Below, in pieces: positions 1 to 10,180 of a DNA stretch of 64,000 nucleotides. How positions within the stretch are numbered: the first letter of the stretch is position 1; each line of letters starts with the position of its first letter. A program made the position numbers and the translations under genes. The notes under the pieces are model-generated. The model was not told the origin of the DNA, ran no database searches, and saw nothing but the letters and a program-made list of their open reading frames with translations. Origin of the DNA: Sarocladium kiliense (taxonomy: Eukaryota; Ascomycota; Sordariomycetes; Hypocreales; Sarocladiaceae); assembly GCA_030734395.1 (NCBI GenBank), contig JAUZTG010000041.1, positions 496,001-560,000 of the forward strand, in the 5' to 3' direction.

Positions 1-1306
1 AGACCCCCCCCCCCCCCAACTTATCCGATTGACAAAGTATCTAGGTGAGCGAATGTCGCTATTACAACATTTGGTCAATGGGCAATGGAGAATGATCCTG
101 ACGCCCACCTGTGAGACTTACTCAACTGAAGTACACTCCCACAACCTCCTTACGTTTCCGGAGGGTTTCGACGATACATTCTGGCTGCGTTTTCAGCCAC
201 ACCACCTCTCGCAGTTGGACTGCGCCGTCAATCTTCCCCAAAAAAGTCTATGGGTAGTCCGCAGGTTACAAGAAACCCGATGTACTTTAGTCTCTATGTC
301 TCATCTAAAAGCGAATCCTTGAGGGATGTTTCAGGGGTTCTCCTGAACTCATCAAACTCAGCAAGTATAAGGTCAACATGGACTGTGCAATCGCCAAGGG
401 GGACTGGTACGACAGCAAAGGAACAAATAGAAGAGGTAAAAAATTGTCAGCATATCCTCACTGACCACGAACAGGAGGTTAAGTCCCGTCAGACGAGGAA
501 AGGTGGGAGCTATCGCGAACCCAGTCCGTTGATAACAACAGCAAGTCAACCCTCTACTTAAGTCAAGGGCAAATACAGCAGTCAATAGGGCAGCTACAAT
601 AATGTCTAATAGTGTCGGCGGTAAGACTTAGATCAAGGGTTTAACCAGCAGACAGTCGTATGATTTTACGGGACCTTACTTTAGGCGGCGCCCTAAATGA
701 GTAAGATGCGTACCCTGTTAGCTCCGGAATGGAGAACCTAGGTAGCGTGGTGTAGTAGGATAGAACGCAAATGGATCCAGCAAGAGATGAGGATCCTAGA
801 GTCGAATCTGACAGTCGCCTAAATGATGTCCTTCAAACCTCTGGACGACTTCGCGCATTGTGCCCACCCTTTTCGCGTCTTTCTCGCCTTGTTCCTTTGG
901 AATCAGGCCCCGCGATAGTCGCTAATGAGAAGGTCGGCGATGCCTCTGTAAGGTATGGCTCCGACCAGGCTACGCAAAAGCAGGGGTCCCTTCGCGACCA
1001 ACTTTAGAACGGATGTCCCCCTGTTGGAATGACGTCGATCTTTAAAGTCGGCTTTTCGATGATCATGATAAGCTCGGGCTTAGCACCGCTGATCGTGATG
1101 ACGTTGGCATCGAAGATCATTGTTAATCACATTTCCCTGCCAGTCAGGCAAGTGTCGGCAGTATAAGAAGGAGAGAAACCCAAATCCCAAGGCAAGAAGG
1201 GCGAAGATCTCGAAGACCACACCTCAGGCAAAGCGGCAAACCAACAATCAGTATACTATCTACAACGGAGAACAACCCTCAGACATCCCTTTAACCAGCA
1301 TCCACC
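1..1306. other. Intergenic, no supported gene
   Basis: The window opens with a run of 14 C (positions 4-17). Open frames of 78-103 codons occur but show no domain, signal peptide, splice pattern or codon bias that I can support. A minus-strand patch at about 1010-1119 reads as 36 residues with protein-like composition, possibly a lone exon or relic. The last 100 bases are the 5' leader of the secreted protein that starts at 1307. Confidence 0.5.
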
Positions 1307-2144
1307 ATGCGTTTCGTTCCATCCCTTCTTGGCCTCTCAGCTCTCGCGGGCGCTGCACCTTCAGAGTTCAGCAGCATTCAGCGCCGAGCAGTGAACACTC
1401 GTGTCACGCTAGGCGATAACTACATTGACTACGGCTGCGATGCTTCTATCAAGAAGACCCTTGAAGAAGCTTTCAACAAACTGTGCGGCGAGAATGAGGT
1501 TTCCTGCGATAGCAGTCAAGAGTATTCTCGTGAAGTCGACTGGACTAATGGCGGTGCCCTCTCCCAGTGGCCAATTAAGGTCAAGATGTATGGACAATAT
1601 CCAAACAACGATATTCGTGCACACATCAGGTCTGCTCTTAAAGCCACGGTGCAGGATGAAACCTGGTACAACAAAGACATTAGGTGGGGGAATTCTAACA
1701 ACCCTAACCTTGTAAGTATTTCCAGGGAACTTTCAATGTGCAAAACACTGAACTTGATATAGCCCACCGGTATATGCCATATGACTCGGTTTGCAAGCTA
1801 TGTCGCCATAGTGTAAGTTTGAGATTTCTTCCCGCGTAATACCCAACGCCCCGGGCCTATACAATAGCAGTCTGTATTGACTTGTACTCGAGAGGGTTCG
1901 ATGGTGAGGACCTACAGTGGTATGTGAATGCTGAAATCACCATGGATTCCAAGGATATTGGTACGCTCGTTCATCCTCAAAAGCATTCGATACAAACTGA
2001 CCTCGGTGATAAGGCATATGCGACTCTATTGACTATGTGAAGGGCATGCTTGGACCCCTTGCAAGCGGGGTATCTGAGAGCGCTGGCGGCACCTTTGGAC
2101 CGGTGACTGCGGTTGTCTGTAATCTTGAAGAAACTTTTGGTTAG
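1307..2144 (+). CDS. Small secreted protein of unknown function (gene model unresolved)
   Basis: I do not recognise the family. The ATG opens a clear signal peptide (MRFVPSLLGLSALAGA) followed by a possible dibasic processing site (RR near residue 27). The body is rich in Tyr, Asn and acidic residues with a few Cys, as in apoplastic fungal proteins. Exon 1 is 1307-1711 (135 codons), followed by a canonical GTAAGT donor. Coding sequence resumes at 1763 (PTGICHMTRF), at about 1868-1960 (frame VCIDLYSRGF) and at 2014-2144, ending in a TAG at 2142. The 1960/2014 junction closes well, but the piece at 1763-1812 cannot join 1868 in frame with any GT-AG pair I found. Either the third intron starts unusually, a 7-nt micro-exon is used (CCCACCG, donor at 1770), or there is a 1-nt frameshift. 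The next two genes downstream on the same strand also encode secreted proteins. Confidence 0.55.
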
Positions 2145-3080
2145 TTTGCAAGCAAAGTTATTTTGTCGATATTCTGCAGTAGGTCCGCATGTCTAGTTTT
2201 GAAACAAGACGATCGAATGGACATATTCGCAGGTTTAGTGGTGGTACTGAAGGCTACTGAGGTGCTTGTCCGTGGGGCTACATCTATCAACTTCCTCTTC
2301 ATCTTTTCATTCTTACGATAAAGGTTGTCACATACCAATATATATAACTTCATACTCTTCCACTTTGATCCCAGCGGCCTGAGTAGTGCGATAGTCGCGT
2401 ACTATCCCAATGAAAAGCCCAGCATGTTGTGTGCTGTCGTACTGTACACAAGTCGATTGATCGATTGATTCATCGCCTGTCCCGACCACCTACCGGTAGC
2501 TATGCAGCGTACTATTATAAATACAAGGTCAAATGCCCCTAATTTCGGTCATGGACGAATGAGACTGGTATACAAGCCATGGGACTGGGCAGGCTGATCA
2601 GGAGAGCTGAAGCCGCCCCTGGCGAAGTCGCCGTTGTGGAAAGTGTGAATAGGCCCATCCTGGGGATGTAGTTTTTATCAATCGTACTTTTTGTAGCAGT
2701 ATCTTAACTTCGGGATGTACTTGGGAGCACAGCTCTCTGATCAAAACTGGCTGTTTGACGGCTTGAAGATTATAGCGACTTAATGCATTTCAGACCGGTT
2801 TGTTATCCATGGGGCACTTGACCGCATCGCGATGACGTGGGATTTCTATTTTAAACAAATGTCGTCAGCAATCTCGTGTTACTCGACTTCGCACCTCCTG
2901 GGAGAGAAACGTAAGGCGGTCTTTGCACGTCATCTTCTCCTTTCCAAGCCAAATGACTCATTTCGCGTCATCCTTCTACGGAAGACCGCCTCCTGCGCCA
3001 TGGATAGTTGCGCCGCACTAAGGTCCGGGCTGACGGCATAGCGAGCATCACGCGGAAATTTCGCGATGCGATTGAAGCCG
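2145..3080. other. Intergenic, nothing recognised
   Basis: About 0.9 kb between two plus-strand genes. Short open frames only (70 codons or fewer). I see no repeat or RNA gene. Confidence 0.5.
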
Positions 3081-3086
3081 TATAAA
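3081..3086 (+). promoter_or_regulatory. TATA box of the secreted EEP-fold gene
   Basis: TATAAA lies in GCCGTATAAACCCG, 86 bases upstream of the ATG at 3167, a normal distance for a fungal TATA promoter. It fits the later start codon (3167) better than the in-frame ATG at 3098, which is only 17 bases from the box. Confidence 0.5.
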
Positions 3087-3166
3087 CCCGACAACACTTG
3101 CCACTACCTCCTGAGGATATTGTTTACGTGCACAAGCTCTCCCTTCATTACTCACCCAATTACAAC

Positions 3167-4051
3167 ATGCGGTTTGTGTCTGTACTGCTCGTCCTGGTGG
3201 CGGTGTCCATCGTAGACGCAGCCTCAATTGGCGTGCGGCTGATTACCTACAATGTTCGTCTGAGAACGAACGACCTCGAGAGTGGCGAACAACACTGGAA
3301 CACCAGATTGCCGCTGATGACGAAACAACTGAATGATGAGATTAAGGAAAGTTCCAATCTGCTCATGTGCCTGCAGGAGCCTTTCCGAGACCAGCTTCAA
3401 GACCTTCAAGCTCGGTTCGCTGGACCCCGGTGGGACTTCCTCGGCTGGGGGCGCGATGGCTATCGGAGCGGGGAGTATTCCTCTGTTATTTACCAGAGTT
3501 CGATATGGGAGAAGATGGACGAGAAGACATACTGGTTGACCGAGGAACTGGCTCAAGGCAACAATGAAAACGTCGCAAAAGGGTGGGATGCACAACACCC
3601 ACGGATCTTGAACATGGCCAGGTTCAGACACAGGCAGACTGGAGCATACATCGTTTATGGCTGCACGCATGTGGAATATCAGGGCAAGGTCGCCGCGCAG
3701 GAGTCGGGCAAATGGATTAACATCATCGCGGAGAGATGGGCTGAAGACGGGAAATATCCTGTTTTCATAGCTGCTGATCTGAATCACGAGGAAGGCTCGA
3801 AGCCATACAACAATATAGTCGCTGGTATGAGCGATATCCGACAATTGATTCCTGACAACGGCTCTCGGCACGAGGATACATACACGGGCTTCACCTCGAA
3901 CACCAATGACGACGAGCTGATCGACTTCATCTTTATGAAAGAGACGACAAAGGTTCAGCTTGTGAGCTACAATGTGCTCAACAACAAGCCTGGCACCATA
4001 TATATTTCGGACCATCGGCCAGTGGTTGCCAATCTTCGTATCAATTACTAG
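3167..4051 (+). CDS. Secreted endonuclease/exonuclease/phosphatase-family enzyme
   Basis: Intronless, 294 residues from the ATG at 3167. An upstream in-frame ATG at 3098 would bury the signal peptide. Residues 1-18 (MRFVSVLLVLVAVSIVDA) form a signal peptide. The mature part is a DNase I-like EEP fold, with ITYNVR near residue 25 (Asn metal/phosphate contact), LQEPF near 68 (metal-binding Glu), AADLNHEE near 203 (Asp-Leu-Asn pair) and SDHRPV near 281 (Asp-His catalytic pair). All the residues expected for a metal-dependent phosphodiesterase or phosphomonoesterase are present, so it should be active. The substrate (nucleic acid, phospholipid or inositol phosphate) cannot be read from the sequence. 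The neighbour downstream is a secreted nucleoside hydrolase, so extracellular nucleic acid use is a reasonable inference. Confidence 0.88.
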   Translation: MRFVSVLLVLVAVSIVDAASIGVRLITYNVRLRTNDLESGEQHWNTRLPLMTKQLNDEIKESSNLLMCLQEPFRDQLQDLQARFAGPRWDFLGWGRDGYRSGEYSSVIYQSSIWEKMDEKTYWLTEELAQGNNENVAKGWDAQHPRILNMARFRHRQTGAYIVYGCTHVEYQGKVAAQESGKWINIIAERWAEDGKYPVFIAADLNHEEGSKPYNNIVAGMSDIRQLIPDNGSRHEDTYTGFTSNTNDDELIDFIFMKETTKVQLVSYNVLNNKPGTIYISDHRPVVANLRINY

Positions 4052-4614
4052 GCTTTGATGTGCTCACCGCAACCAGCGTCATTGACTTGCGTGCATGATG
4101 GAGAGGAGTTGTGGAAGAGAGATAACTCCATAGCTTTGAGAGTGCATAACCTCATGCATTACCTACGAACGCGCTTGATTAAAATTCCAGGCATGTTTCC
4201 ACATGGTTGTGTAAGTGAGTGGTAAAGGGTAGCTCAAGGCCGAAGTGTTGGTCGCTCACGGGCCGGATCCACGAACCAGGTTCCAGTAGGATGCACCGCC
4301 CCCAGCGGCATCCACATCCCAACATCAGCAGAACCTCATCCTTGCACGGCCTTCAAACCCCGCGATAAGGAACCCCATCGCCAAGTGATAATGACACCCT
4401 GCACCCTGCATAGACCATCAAAGCTCCCTACGCGAGTAATGCATCGTGGCTAACAGGCCGGGGTAGCAAAGCTTCACTTGCTTAGGGCAATTCCTTAGCT
4501 CTGTTGTGTCGGAGGACTCCGCTTGCCCATCGGCCTCTTCCCGAAGTCCGGCGATAAGACGAGAGAAACTTGGACTTTTCATTCACACAGGACACAGTAG
4601 GCAAAAAAGTGAAA
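4052..4614. other. Intergenic and 5' leader, nothing recognised
   Basis: About 560 bases between the EEP-family gene and the nucleoside hydrolase. No open frame of note. The minus strand carries GGCCGATGGGC at 4528-4538, a partial match to the motif found in the central cluster; this shows that the core alone is not cluster-specific. Confidence 0.4.
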
Positions 4615-5800
4615 ATGCTCAATATGAAGAAAGCTTTGTTAGCGACTGCGCTGATTGCAGGTTGTGGCGCTGCAAAAGGCGAGGTGAAGAACATCATCCT
4701 CGACACTGACCTCTTCAGCGACGTTGAGTAAGTAACCTCTGAGCCTCTCTCACCTCAACACTCGTACTCACGACTTTAGCGATGTTGGCGCACTTCTCCT
4801 GGCAACCACCCTCCCAACCTCAAACCTTCTCGCCGTAAACATCAACGTCCCCTCAACTTACTCAGCCCTTGCCGCCTCTGCCCTTCTCAGCTACTATGGC
4901 CACAAAGACACGCCCCTCGGCATCGCTCGCCCACTGAGCAACATGACGTTCTTTGATGACTGGGCATATGAGCTTGGTGAGTATGCAAGTAAGATTGCGT
5001 ATCGCTACAAGGAGTATGCGGCGTTGGAGTGGGAGGATGGCTGGGGCATGGGGGAATTAGAGAGGAGTGTCGAGAAAGGGACTGAGGAGGCCGTGGAGTT
5101 GTACAGAAAGGTTTTGGCTGAGGCGGAAGACGAGAGTGTAACTATCTGCTCCGTTGGGTTCTTCAACAATGTGAGTTCTGACACCTTATACATGCAACCC
5201 TGGGCTGACAATACCCAGCTTTCCGGCCTTCTCAACTCCACGGCAGACAAACACTCCGACCTCGACGGCCCAGCTCTCATCGCCGCTAAAGTCAACGAAC
5301 TAGTCATCATGGGCGGTCAATATCCCTCCGGAAGCGAATACAACTTCTTCGGCGACAACCCTTACCACACCGCGCACGTGGTCAACACCTGGGCTGGCAG
5401 GATGACCTTCTCCGGCACGGAACTCGGCGGCCACGTCTTCTCCGGAAAATCTCTCCTCTCCAATGGTCCCAAGGATGATCCTACAAAGCGAGGGTATTTA
5501 TGGTACAACTACGGGAAGCCGAGGGAGAGCTGGGATCCCTTGACGGTGGCCTATGCGGTCGAGGGGTTGGGTTGTTTGTTTGAGTATGACGGGAAAGGTG
5601 GGAGGAATTATGTGTTTGCGAACGGGTCGAACGAGTGGCGGTTTGGCGGGGAGGATCGGGGTAGGGGTGAGCAGAGGTGGTTGAAGTTGAAGGTGAAAAA
5701 TGAGACGGCGGAGGAGATGCTGGATGAGATGTACTTGAGGGGTGCTTGGTCGCACGTGAAGACGAAGAGGTGTAAGGCGACAGAGAGGGAGGAGTTGTGA
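4615..5800 (+). CDS. Secreted inosine/uridine-preferring nucleoside hydrolase
   Basis: It hydrolyses the N-glycosidic bond of nucleosides to base and ribose. Exon 1 is 4615-4727 and exon 2 starts at 4780; the join makes the Ca2+-binding motif DTDLFSDVDDVGALLLA (residues 30-46) continuous, the family hallmark. The start gives a short hydrophobic N-terminus (MKKALLATALIAGCGAA), a probable signal peptide. A second intron is likely at 5170-5217 (GTGAGT...CCCAG, 48 nt, branch-like GCTGAC). It contains no stop and is a multiple of three, so the frame stays open either way. Removing it restores a family-like NNLSGLLNSTADK, giving about 361 residues. LVIMGGQYP and the conserved Asn/Asp region after it match the substrate pocket. 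It may cooperate with the secreted EEP-fold enzyme upstream. Confidence 0.88.
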
Positions 5801-6007
5801 GCAGGGACAGGCTAGCAGCAAACCTCAAAGGTCGACTGTCTCCTGACGAGGTGCGTGAACATATCGAGTCGAATGATACGAGGATAATCGATACCAATAT
5901 CAGCGGCGCTCGCTGCGTGCGCCGGGCTGCTGCAACTTATGCTCGACTTAAATCATCCTCCAACAAAGCCACGACGCTCCCATAAGGCTCCTGTCAGAAT
6001 GACTCAT

Positions 6008-6021
6008 ACACACACACACAA
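6008..6021. repeat. (AC)7 microsatellite
   Basis: Fourteen bases of alternating A and C just downstream of the truncated regulator gene; on the minus strand it would lie in the putative last intron or 3' UTR of that gene. Confidence 0.7.
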
Positions 6022-6049
6022 CAGAAATGATCAAGCTTTGTTGAAGCTA

Positions 6050-6893
6050 TCACACAAACCTCGGCAAGCCTCTACTGATGTGTAACTGCTCGAGCTGGCA
6101 CAGCATGTCTAAGAGCGCATGCTCCAACAAGTCCCAACTGCAGACCAACTTAGGACGTTCAGTGGAGCATTGTAGCTCGTTGAGTATCCTGAGTCCGCCA
6201 TGGATGTGAAAACCAACGAGACTCTCCTGCCAATGCTGGATCTCGGTGCCGCGCAAGAACTCCATGTTGATGAATAGGATACTCGCCAGAACTGCAAGTT
6301 CGGCATTTCCGCTCGTTTGATCAAGACGCATGTTCAAACATCGTACCGCGCGCGCGTACTGGTGGTCCGCATAGTCTTTGAGCGACAGGATACCGATCTG
6401 TTGTGTTGCGACAGGATATCCGACTAAGTAATGGACCCGGGTCAAAGCACTGATGGCGAGTGCGATGTGACAAGCGAATGGCTCGAAGCAAATAGCACGC
6501 AATAGAATGCCTTCCCATGCTGGCGAATAGAAGAGAAGAGCGAATTCTTTTGCACAGACTACTCTGAAGTAGTCGATCAGGCTTGTGCCGAAGGCTGTGA
6601 GAGTAATTGGTGGCTGCGAGTGTAGGGGAACGGGAACACTAAGAATGGTCGTAGAGATGCTCTCAAAGTCGCAGAGGCGCCCGGTATCCCTACATGGGCC
6701 ACATGATGGGCGACCCTCGTCACATTTCTTACGTCGAGTTCTGCCCATAGCCTGTCAGTGAGACCGTGAATAGAGAGAGCTGGGGTTGTGTGGATGAGAC
6801 ATGCTTGCATGTGAGACAGCCGCTCTTGACTTTTCGTTTGCCTCGGGCTCCAGGTCGTGTCTTTCTAGAAGCAGGGTCAGGTGCGTCCCCCAT
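6050..6893 (-). CDS. Short Zn2Cys6 transcription factor with a GC-AG intron inside the zinc cluster
   Basis: Exon 1 (6893-6805) encodes a basic N-terminus ending SGCLTCK. Exon 2 (6740-6050) begins TRRKKCDEGRPSC. Joining them across an intron with a GC donor (GCATGT) and CAG acceptor gives a perfect cluster: C26, C29, C36, C43, C46, C53. Without the splice only an open frame with half a cluster is visible. The rest (LIDYFRVVC, HIALAISALTRVHYL, LVGFHIHGGLRIL) matches the start of the fungal-specific Fungal_trans_2 type domain. The protein is only about 259 residues, where relatives have 400 or more. An optional last intron (donor near 6056, acceptor before about 5989) would add about 14 residues and does not cure the truncation. 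It is either a truncated regulator or a decaying gene. Possible targets are the neighbouring epoxide hydrolase or nucleoside hydrolase; this is inference. Confidence 0.7.
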
Positions 6894-7207
6894 CGTCTAA
6901 CGGCCGACTTTCGTGGTCCTATGCCACCACAAGTTGATGAGAGATGAACGAGAGTCTATTAGAGGCGTAGCAAGCCCAAGCTGACAGCCGCGCTCACGCT
7001 TTGATTGGTGGTCGGAGAAGATAAATCGGGGCTGCTCTCTCAACTTACGCTTCGTCCAATCATGTGTTCCCAGCGTCAGCCTCATTAATACGGCTTCCGG
7101 TTCAACACACGAGCCAAATCGTCCGACTGGCTAAACAATGGATCACACGTGCAGCATACCGTACTTGGATAATATGGAACTGACACCAGGACTTATATGT
7201 TGGTGAG

Positions 7208-7214
7208 TATATAA
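7208..7214 (+). promoter_or_regulatory. TATA box of the epoxide hydrolase gene
   Basis: TATATAA lies 135 bases upstream of the ATG at 7349, in the 455-base divergent promoter shared with the short Zn2Cys6 gene (start 6893, minus strand). Confidence 0.4.
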
Positions 7215-7348
7215 TCCAGACGTGACTCCCCCGATAATCACCACCCTTCTCCTCTTCGGATCAACAGAAAGACCTTGGCTTCTACATACTCCTTGTCCAA
7301 CTTATCGTGCCTCTGTTCGACCATTTAGAACCGCTGAGAACCTCGATC

Positions 7349-8693
7349 ATGGCGCCTCCCCAACCTTACACTATCAATGTGTCTGATGAAAAAGTCGACC
7401 ACCTGAAGCATAAGCTTGCGATCACCGACTTCCCTCAAGACGCAGCCGACTTCGATGCCACGTCCTGGGCACAAGGACCTCCGGTCAAGGAGATTCAGCG
7501 TCTAGCTCTCTACTGGCAAACAGAATATGACTGGCGCAGTGCTGAAGCACAGCTGAACAAGCTGCCACAGTTCACTACTTCCATTGCCGTTGATGAGCTG
7601 GAGCAGACTTTTAACATACACTTTGTGCACCAGCAAAGCACTAAGGCCAATGCTATACCACTTCTGTTCCTTCATGGATGGCCTGGTAGCTTCATTGAGG
7701 TAACGAGAATCATTCAAGGCTTGACCAAAGGCGATGACAAAGGTACTGGCCCCGCGTTCCACGTTGTCGCCCCAAGCCTTGTGGACTTTGGCTTCTCATC
7801 TCCTAGCACGGTGCGTCTCATTCGAAAAGCTCAAACTACCCAACCGAGTGCAATGATTGACCCAAGCTTGTTGGGCCCGCATAGAAAGGGTTCCGCCTGC
7901 AGCATCATGCTGCTATCTACCATAAGCTGATGAAAGACCTCGGCTATGATCGCTATGGTAAGCAACTACAAATGTGGCGGTTTGCCCTGAGACCACAGCT
8001 AACGAACCTAAACCCAAAGTCATCCAAGCTGGAGATGTTGGAAGCCTTGTATCTCGCTTTATGGCCAAGGGTTTTGGATCCTCAGGACTCGTGGCACACC
8101 ATACCAATACTCCCTGGCCGATGGAACCGACCAAGGACAGCCACCCGAAGCTGTATGAGGAATGTCAGAAAGTATCGCCCTCCGAGAACGACGAGAAATC
8201 TCAAGCAAAGTTTGCACAATTCGCTACAGAGGGCCGAGGCTACTATTCCATCATGGCCACTCGGCCCACTACCATCGGCTATGCTCTTCGCGACAGCCCC
8301 GTGGCTCTTCTCGCCTGGATCTACGAGAAGCTCCGAGACTGGAGTGACGACTACGCCTGGACAGACGATGAGATCCTGATCTGGGTGAGCATCTACTACT
8401 TCTCGACCGCTGGGCCGGAGGCGTCAAGCAACGTCTACTACGCCATGGATCATGATACGCCGCCCGCTTTCGTCACAGCCGCTGCTTACATGGACGTGCC
8501 GTTGGGGATTTCGAGGTTCCAAAATGATTTAGTAGTGCTCCCCAAGCTGTGGAACCAAACCCTTGGCCCGATTGCTTATATTGATGAGCATGCTCGCGGA
8601 GGGCACTTTGCTGCATGGGAGCAACCTGACGCTATTGTCCAGGACCTGCACGAAATGTTTCGCAAGGATGGATCATTGGGACATTTGTTCTGA
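7349..8693 (+). CDS. Epoxide hydrolase, microsomal-type alpha/beta hydrolase
   Basis: It adds water to epoxides to give diols. Exons 7349-7810, 7885-7957 and 8020-8693 join in frame to 402 residues, the usual size. The N-terminal EHN domain (residues about 5-100) precedes the alpha/beta hydrolase core. The oxyanion motif is HGWPG (109-113), the nucleophile is D184 in AGDVGSL, and the catalytic His is in GGHFAAWE near residue 375. The Trp that often follows the nucleophile is Val here. The second splice is what creates the nucleophile elbow (YVIQAGD). An in-frame ATG at 7307 would add 14 residues; MAPPQPY at 7349 looks like the normal start. It faces the short Zn2Cys6 gene across a common promoter. 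Role: detoxification or a tailoring step on an epoxide; not determinable from sequence. Confidence 0.9.
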
Positions 8694-9067
8694 GCTTTTG
8701 GTGTGGTCTCAGGCTTTTGAGATTGTTCCATTGCGACCGAATGGCCAAAGGACTGAGACTGGGCTTGGGGACCCGATTCGCTCTGCGACCTTGCATCATG
8801 CCACTACGGACTCTCTGCTGCCTGACCATCATTGTCCGGTAACGCATCATGACACGCAGAATATTAGGAATGAGAGTATTAAGTAAAAGCGACAGAAGTG
8901 CGACATCAACCAGCTTGTTTATAGATCTAAATGTAACTCGTCATTAGCAGTACTGTGCATCGCTCTTCGCAGGCCATCATCTCAACTCAATTGAACTTCG
9001 TCCTCCGAATCACAAGCTGTGCAATACTGATACTTCCTTCTTCAGCGATTTTAAAGCCTTGCCATGC
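8694..9067. other. 3' region between convergent genes
   Basis: 374 bases between the stop codons of the epoxide hydrolase and the threonine aldolase-type gene. Nothing recognised. Confidence 0.4.
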
Positions 9068-10180
9068 TCATAAAGGTGTCTTCACCAATTCCACGAATTG
9101 CTCTAACTGCTTCAGATCCGTCGCCCACGTCGTCAACAGCCTCACCACGCCAGCCTGTCCCTCATCCAGCGTCTCCCAAACATAAAACCGGAAATGCTCT
9201 TTCAGTCGCTCAATCAGCCCCATCGGCAATACCGCAAATACTTGATTCGTCTCTGTCTCCGCCCTCAGAGAGTATCCCGCGCTCTTAATCGCCACGGACA
9301 GTGTCTGAGCAGCCGTGTTGGCCCTCTTGGCGAGGTCGAAGTATAGAGTTTTCCGGAACTGTTCTTCGATTGAGAGCTCGGAGTGTTCGGGGGAAAGACG
9401 GAAGAGTTCGGCGAATTGGGCGCCGATTGCGCGGCCTTTTGCGAGGAGGGAGCCGCGTTGTTTGACGTAGAACTCGAAGTCGCGGGCCAGTGTCGGGTCT
9501 TTCACCACGACAGCTTCACCAAGTAGTGCGCCGTTCTTCGTACCGCCGATCCAGAAGATGTCGGTTAATTCCAGAAGTTCTGGAAGGGATAGGTCGTTTA
9601 ATTCGGAAGCAAGAGCGGCTCCGATGCGCGCTCCATCGACGAAAAGAATGAGACCACTTTCCACGCAAAGCTGCTTGATCGCGCGCAACTCGCTCTTCGT
9701 GTACAACGTCCCGATCTCTGTCGCATTCGAAATATACACCAGCTTCGGCACTGCCATGTGTGGAAAGTGCCAGTTCTCCTCCAAAGCTTTCTTGATTGTT
9801 ATCGGCGTGAGCTTGCCATTCTCCGGCACGACGTTGATGATCTTATGCCCACTCGCCTCCACGGCCCCTGTCTCTCTCGTAACAATATGACCAGAACTCG
9901 CCGCTATAACAGCTTCGTGCGGTCTCAAACAAGCCGCAATCGAAATGACATTTGCAGAGGTACCCGTTGGGACGAAGTACACGCCCGCATCAGGACAGCC
10001 GACCAGTCGCCGGATAGACTCCCGTGCTTCGGAGGAGAAGGAATCGTTCCCGTAGCCCACTTGCTGAGTGAGATTGCTGGAAACAAGAGCTTGGAGGAGC
10101 TGCGGATGCGCGCCTTCACCGTAGTCGTCGAGGAAGCTGTAGCGCTCTTCCGGGGGTGGTGTGTACGGCGCGGCCGGCAT
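9068..10180 (-). CDS. Threonine aldolase-type PLP enzyme (beta-eliminating lyase family)
   Basis: Intronless, 370 residues from MPAAPYTPPP; an upstream in-frame ATG at 10240 adds 20 unlikely residues. Fold-type I PLP enzyme that cleaves L-threonine or L-allo-threonine to glycine and acetaldehyde. Seen: FLDDYGEGAHPQLLQAL at the N-terminus, VGYGND, PTGTSAN (phosphate loop), FVDGARIGAAL (Asp and Arg holding PLP) and WIGGTKNGAL with the Schiff-base Lys. The SFLDDY-EGAHP start is closer to the bacterial low-specificity type than to the yeast Gly1 type, as far as I can judge by eye. That, with the lack of introns beside intron-rich neighbours, is compatible with an old bacterial origin, but it needs a tree. 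Confidence 0.88.
   Translation of the reverse strand: MPAAPYTPPPEERYSFLDDYGEGAHPQLLQALVSSNLTQQVGYGNDSFSSEARESIRRLVGCPDAGVYFVPTGTSANVISIAACLRPHEAVIAASSGHIVTRETGAVEASGHKIINVVPENGKLTPITIKKALEENWHFPHMAVPKLVYISNATEIGTLYTKSELRAIKQLCVESGLILFVDGARIGAALASELNDLSLPELLELTDIFWIGGTKNGALLGEAVVVKDPTLARDFEFYVKQRGSLLAKGRAIGAQFAELFRLSPEHSELSIEEQFRKTLYFDLAKRANTAAQTLSVAIKSAGYSLRAETETNQVFAVLPMGLIERLKEHFRFYVWETLDEGQAGVVRLLTTWATDLKQLEQFVELVKTPL

Noticed and set aside
4..17. C14 run at the window start and C10 at 60752-60761
   Set aside because: Simple homopolymers; no telomere-type repeat (TTAGGG) next to them, so no chromosome end is claimed.
1010..1119. Minus-strand 36-residue patch with protein-like composition
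   Set aside because: Too short, no flanking exon with matching phase found; kept only as a note in the first intergenic entry.
3224..4015. 263-codon open frame on the minus strand
   Set aside because: Lies wholly opposite the EEP-family gene, which has signal peptide and catalytic motifs; the minus frame has neither.
5481..5897. Minus-strand frames of 107-138 codons rich in Ser, Pro and Arg
   Set aside because: Antisense of the nucleoside hydrolase 3' end; low-complexity composition from its codon bias.
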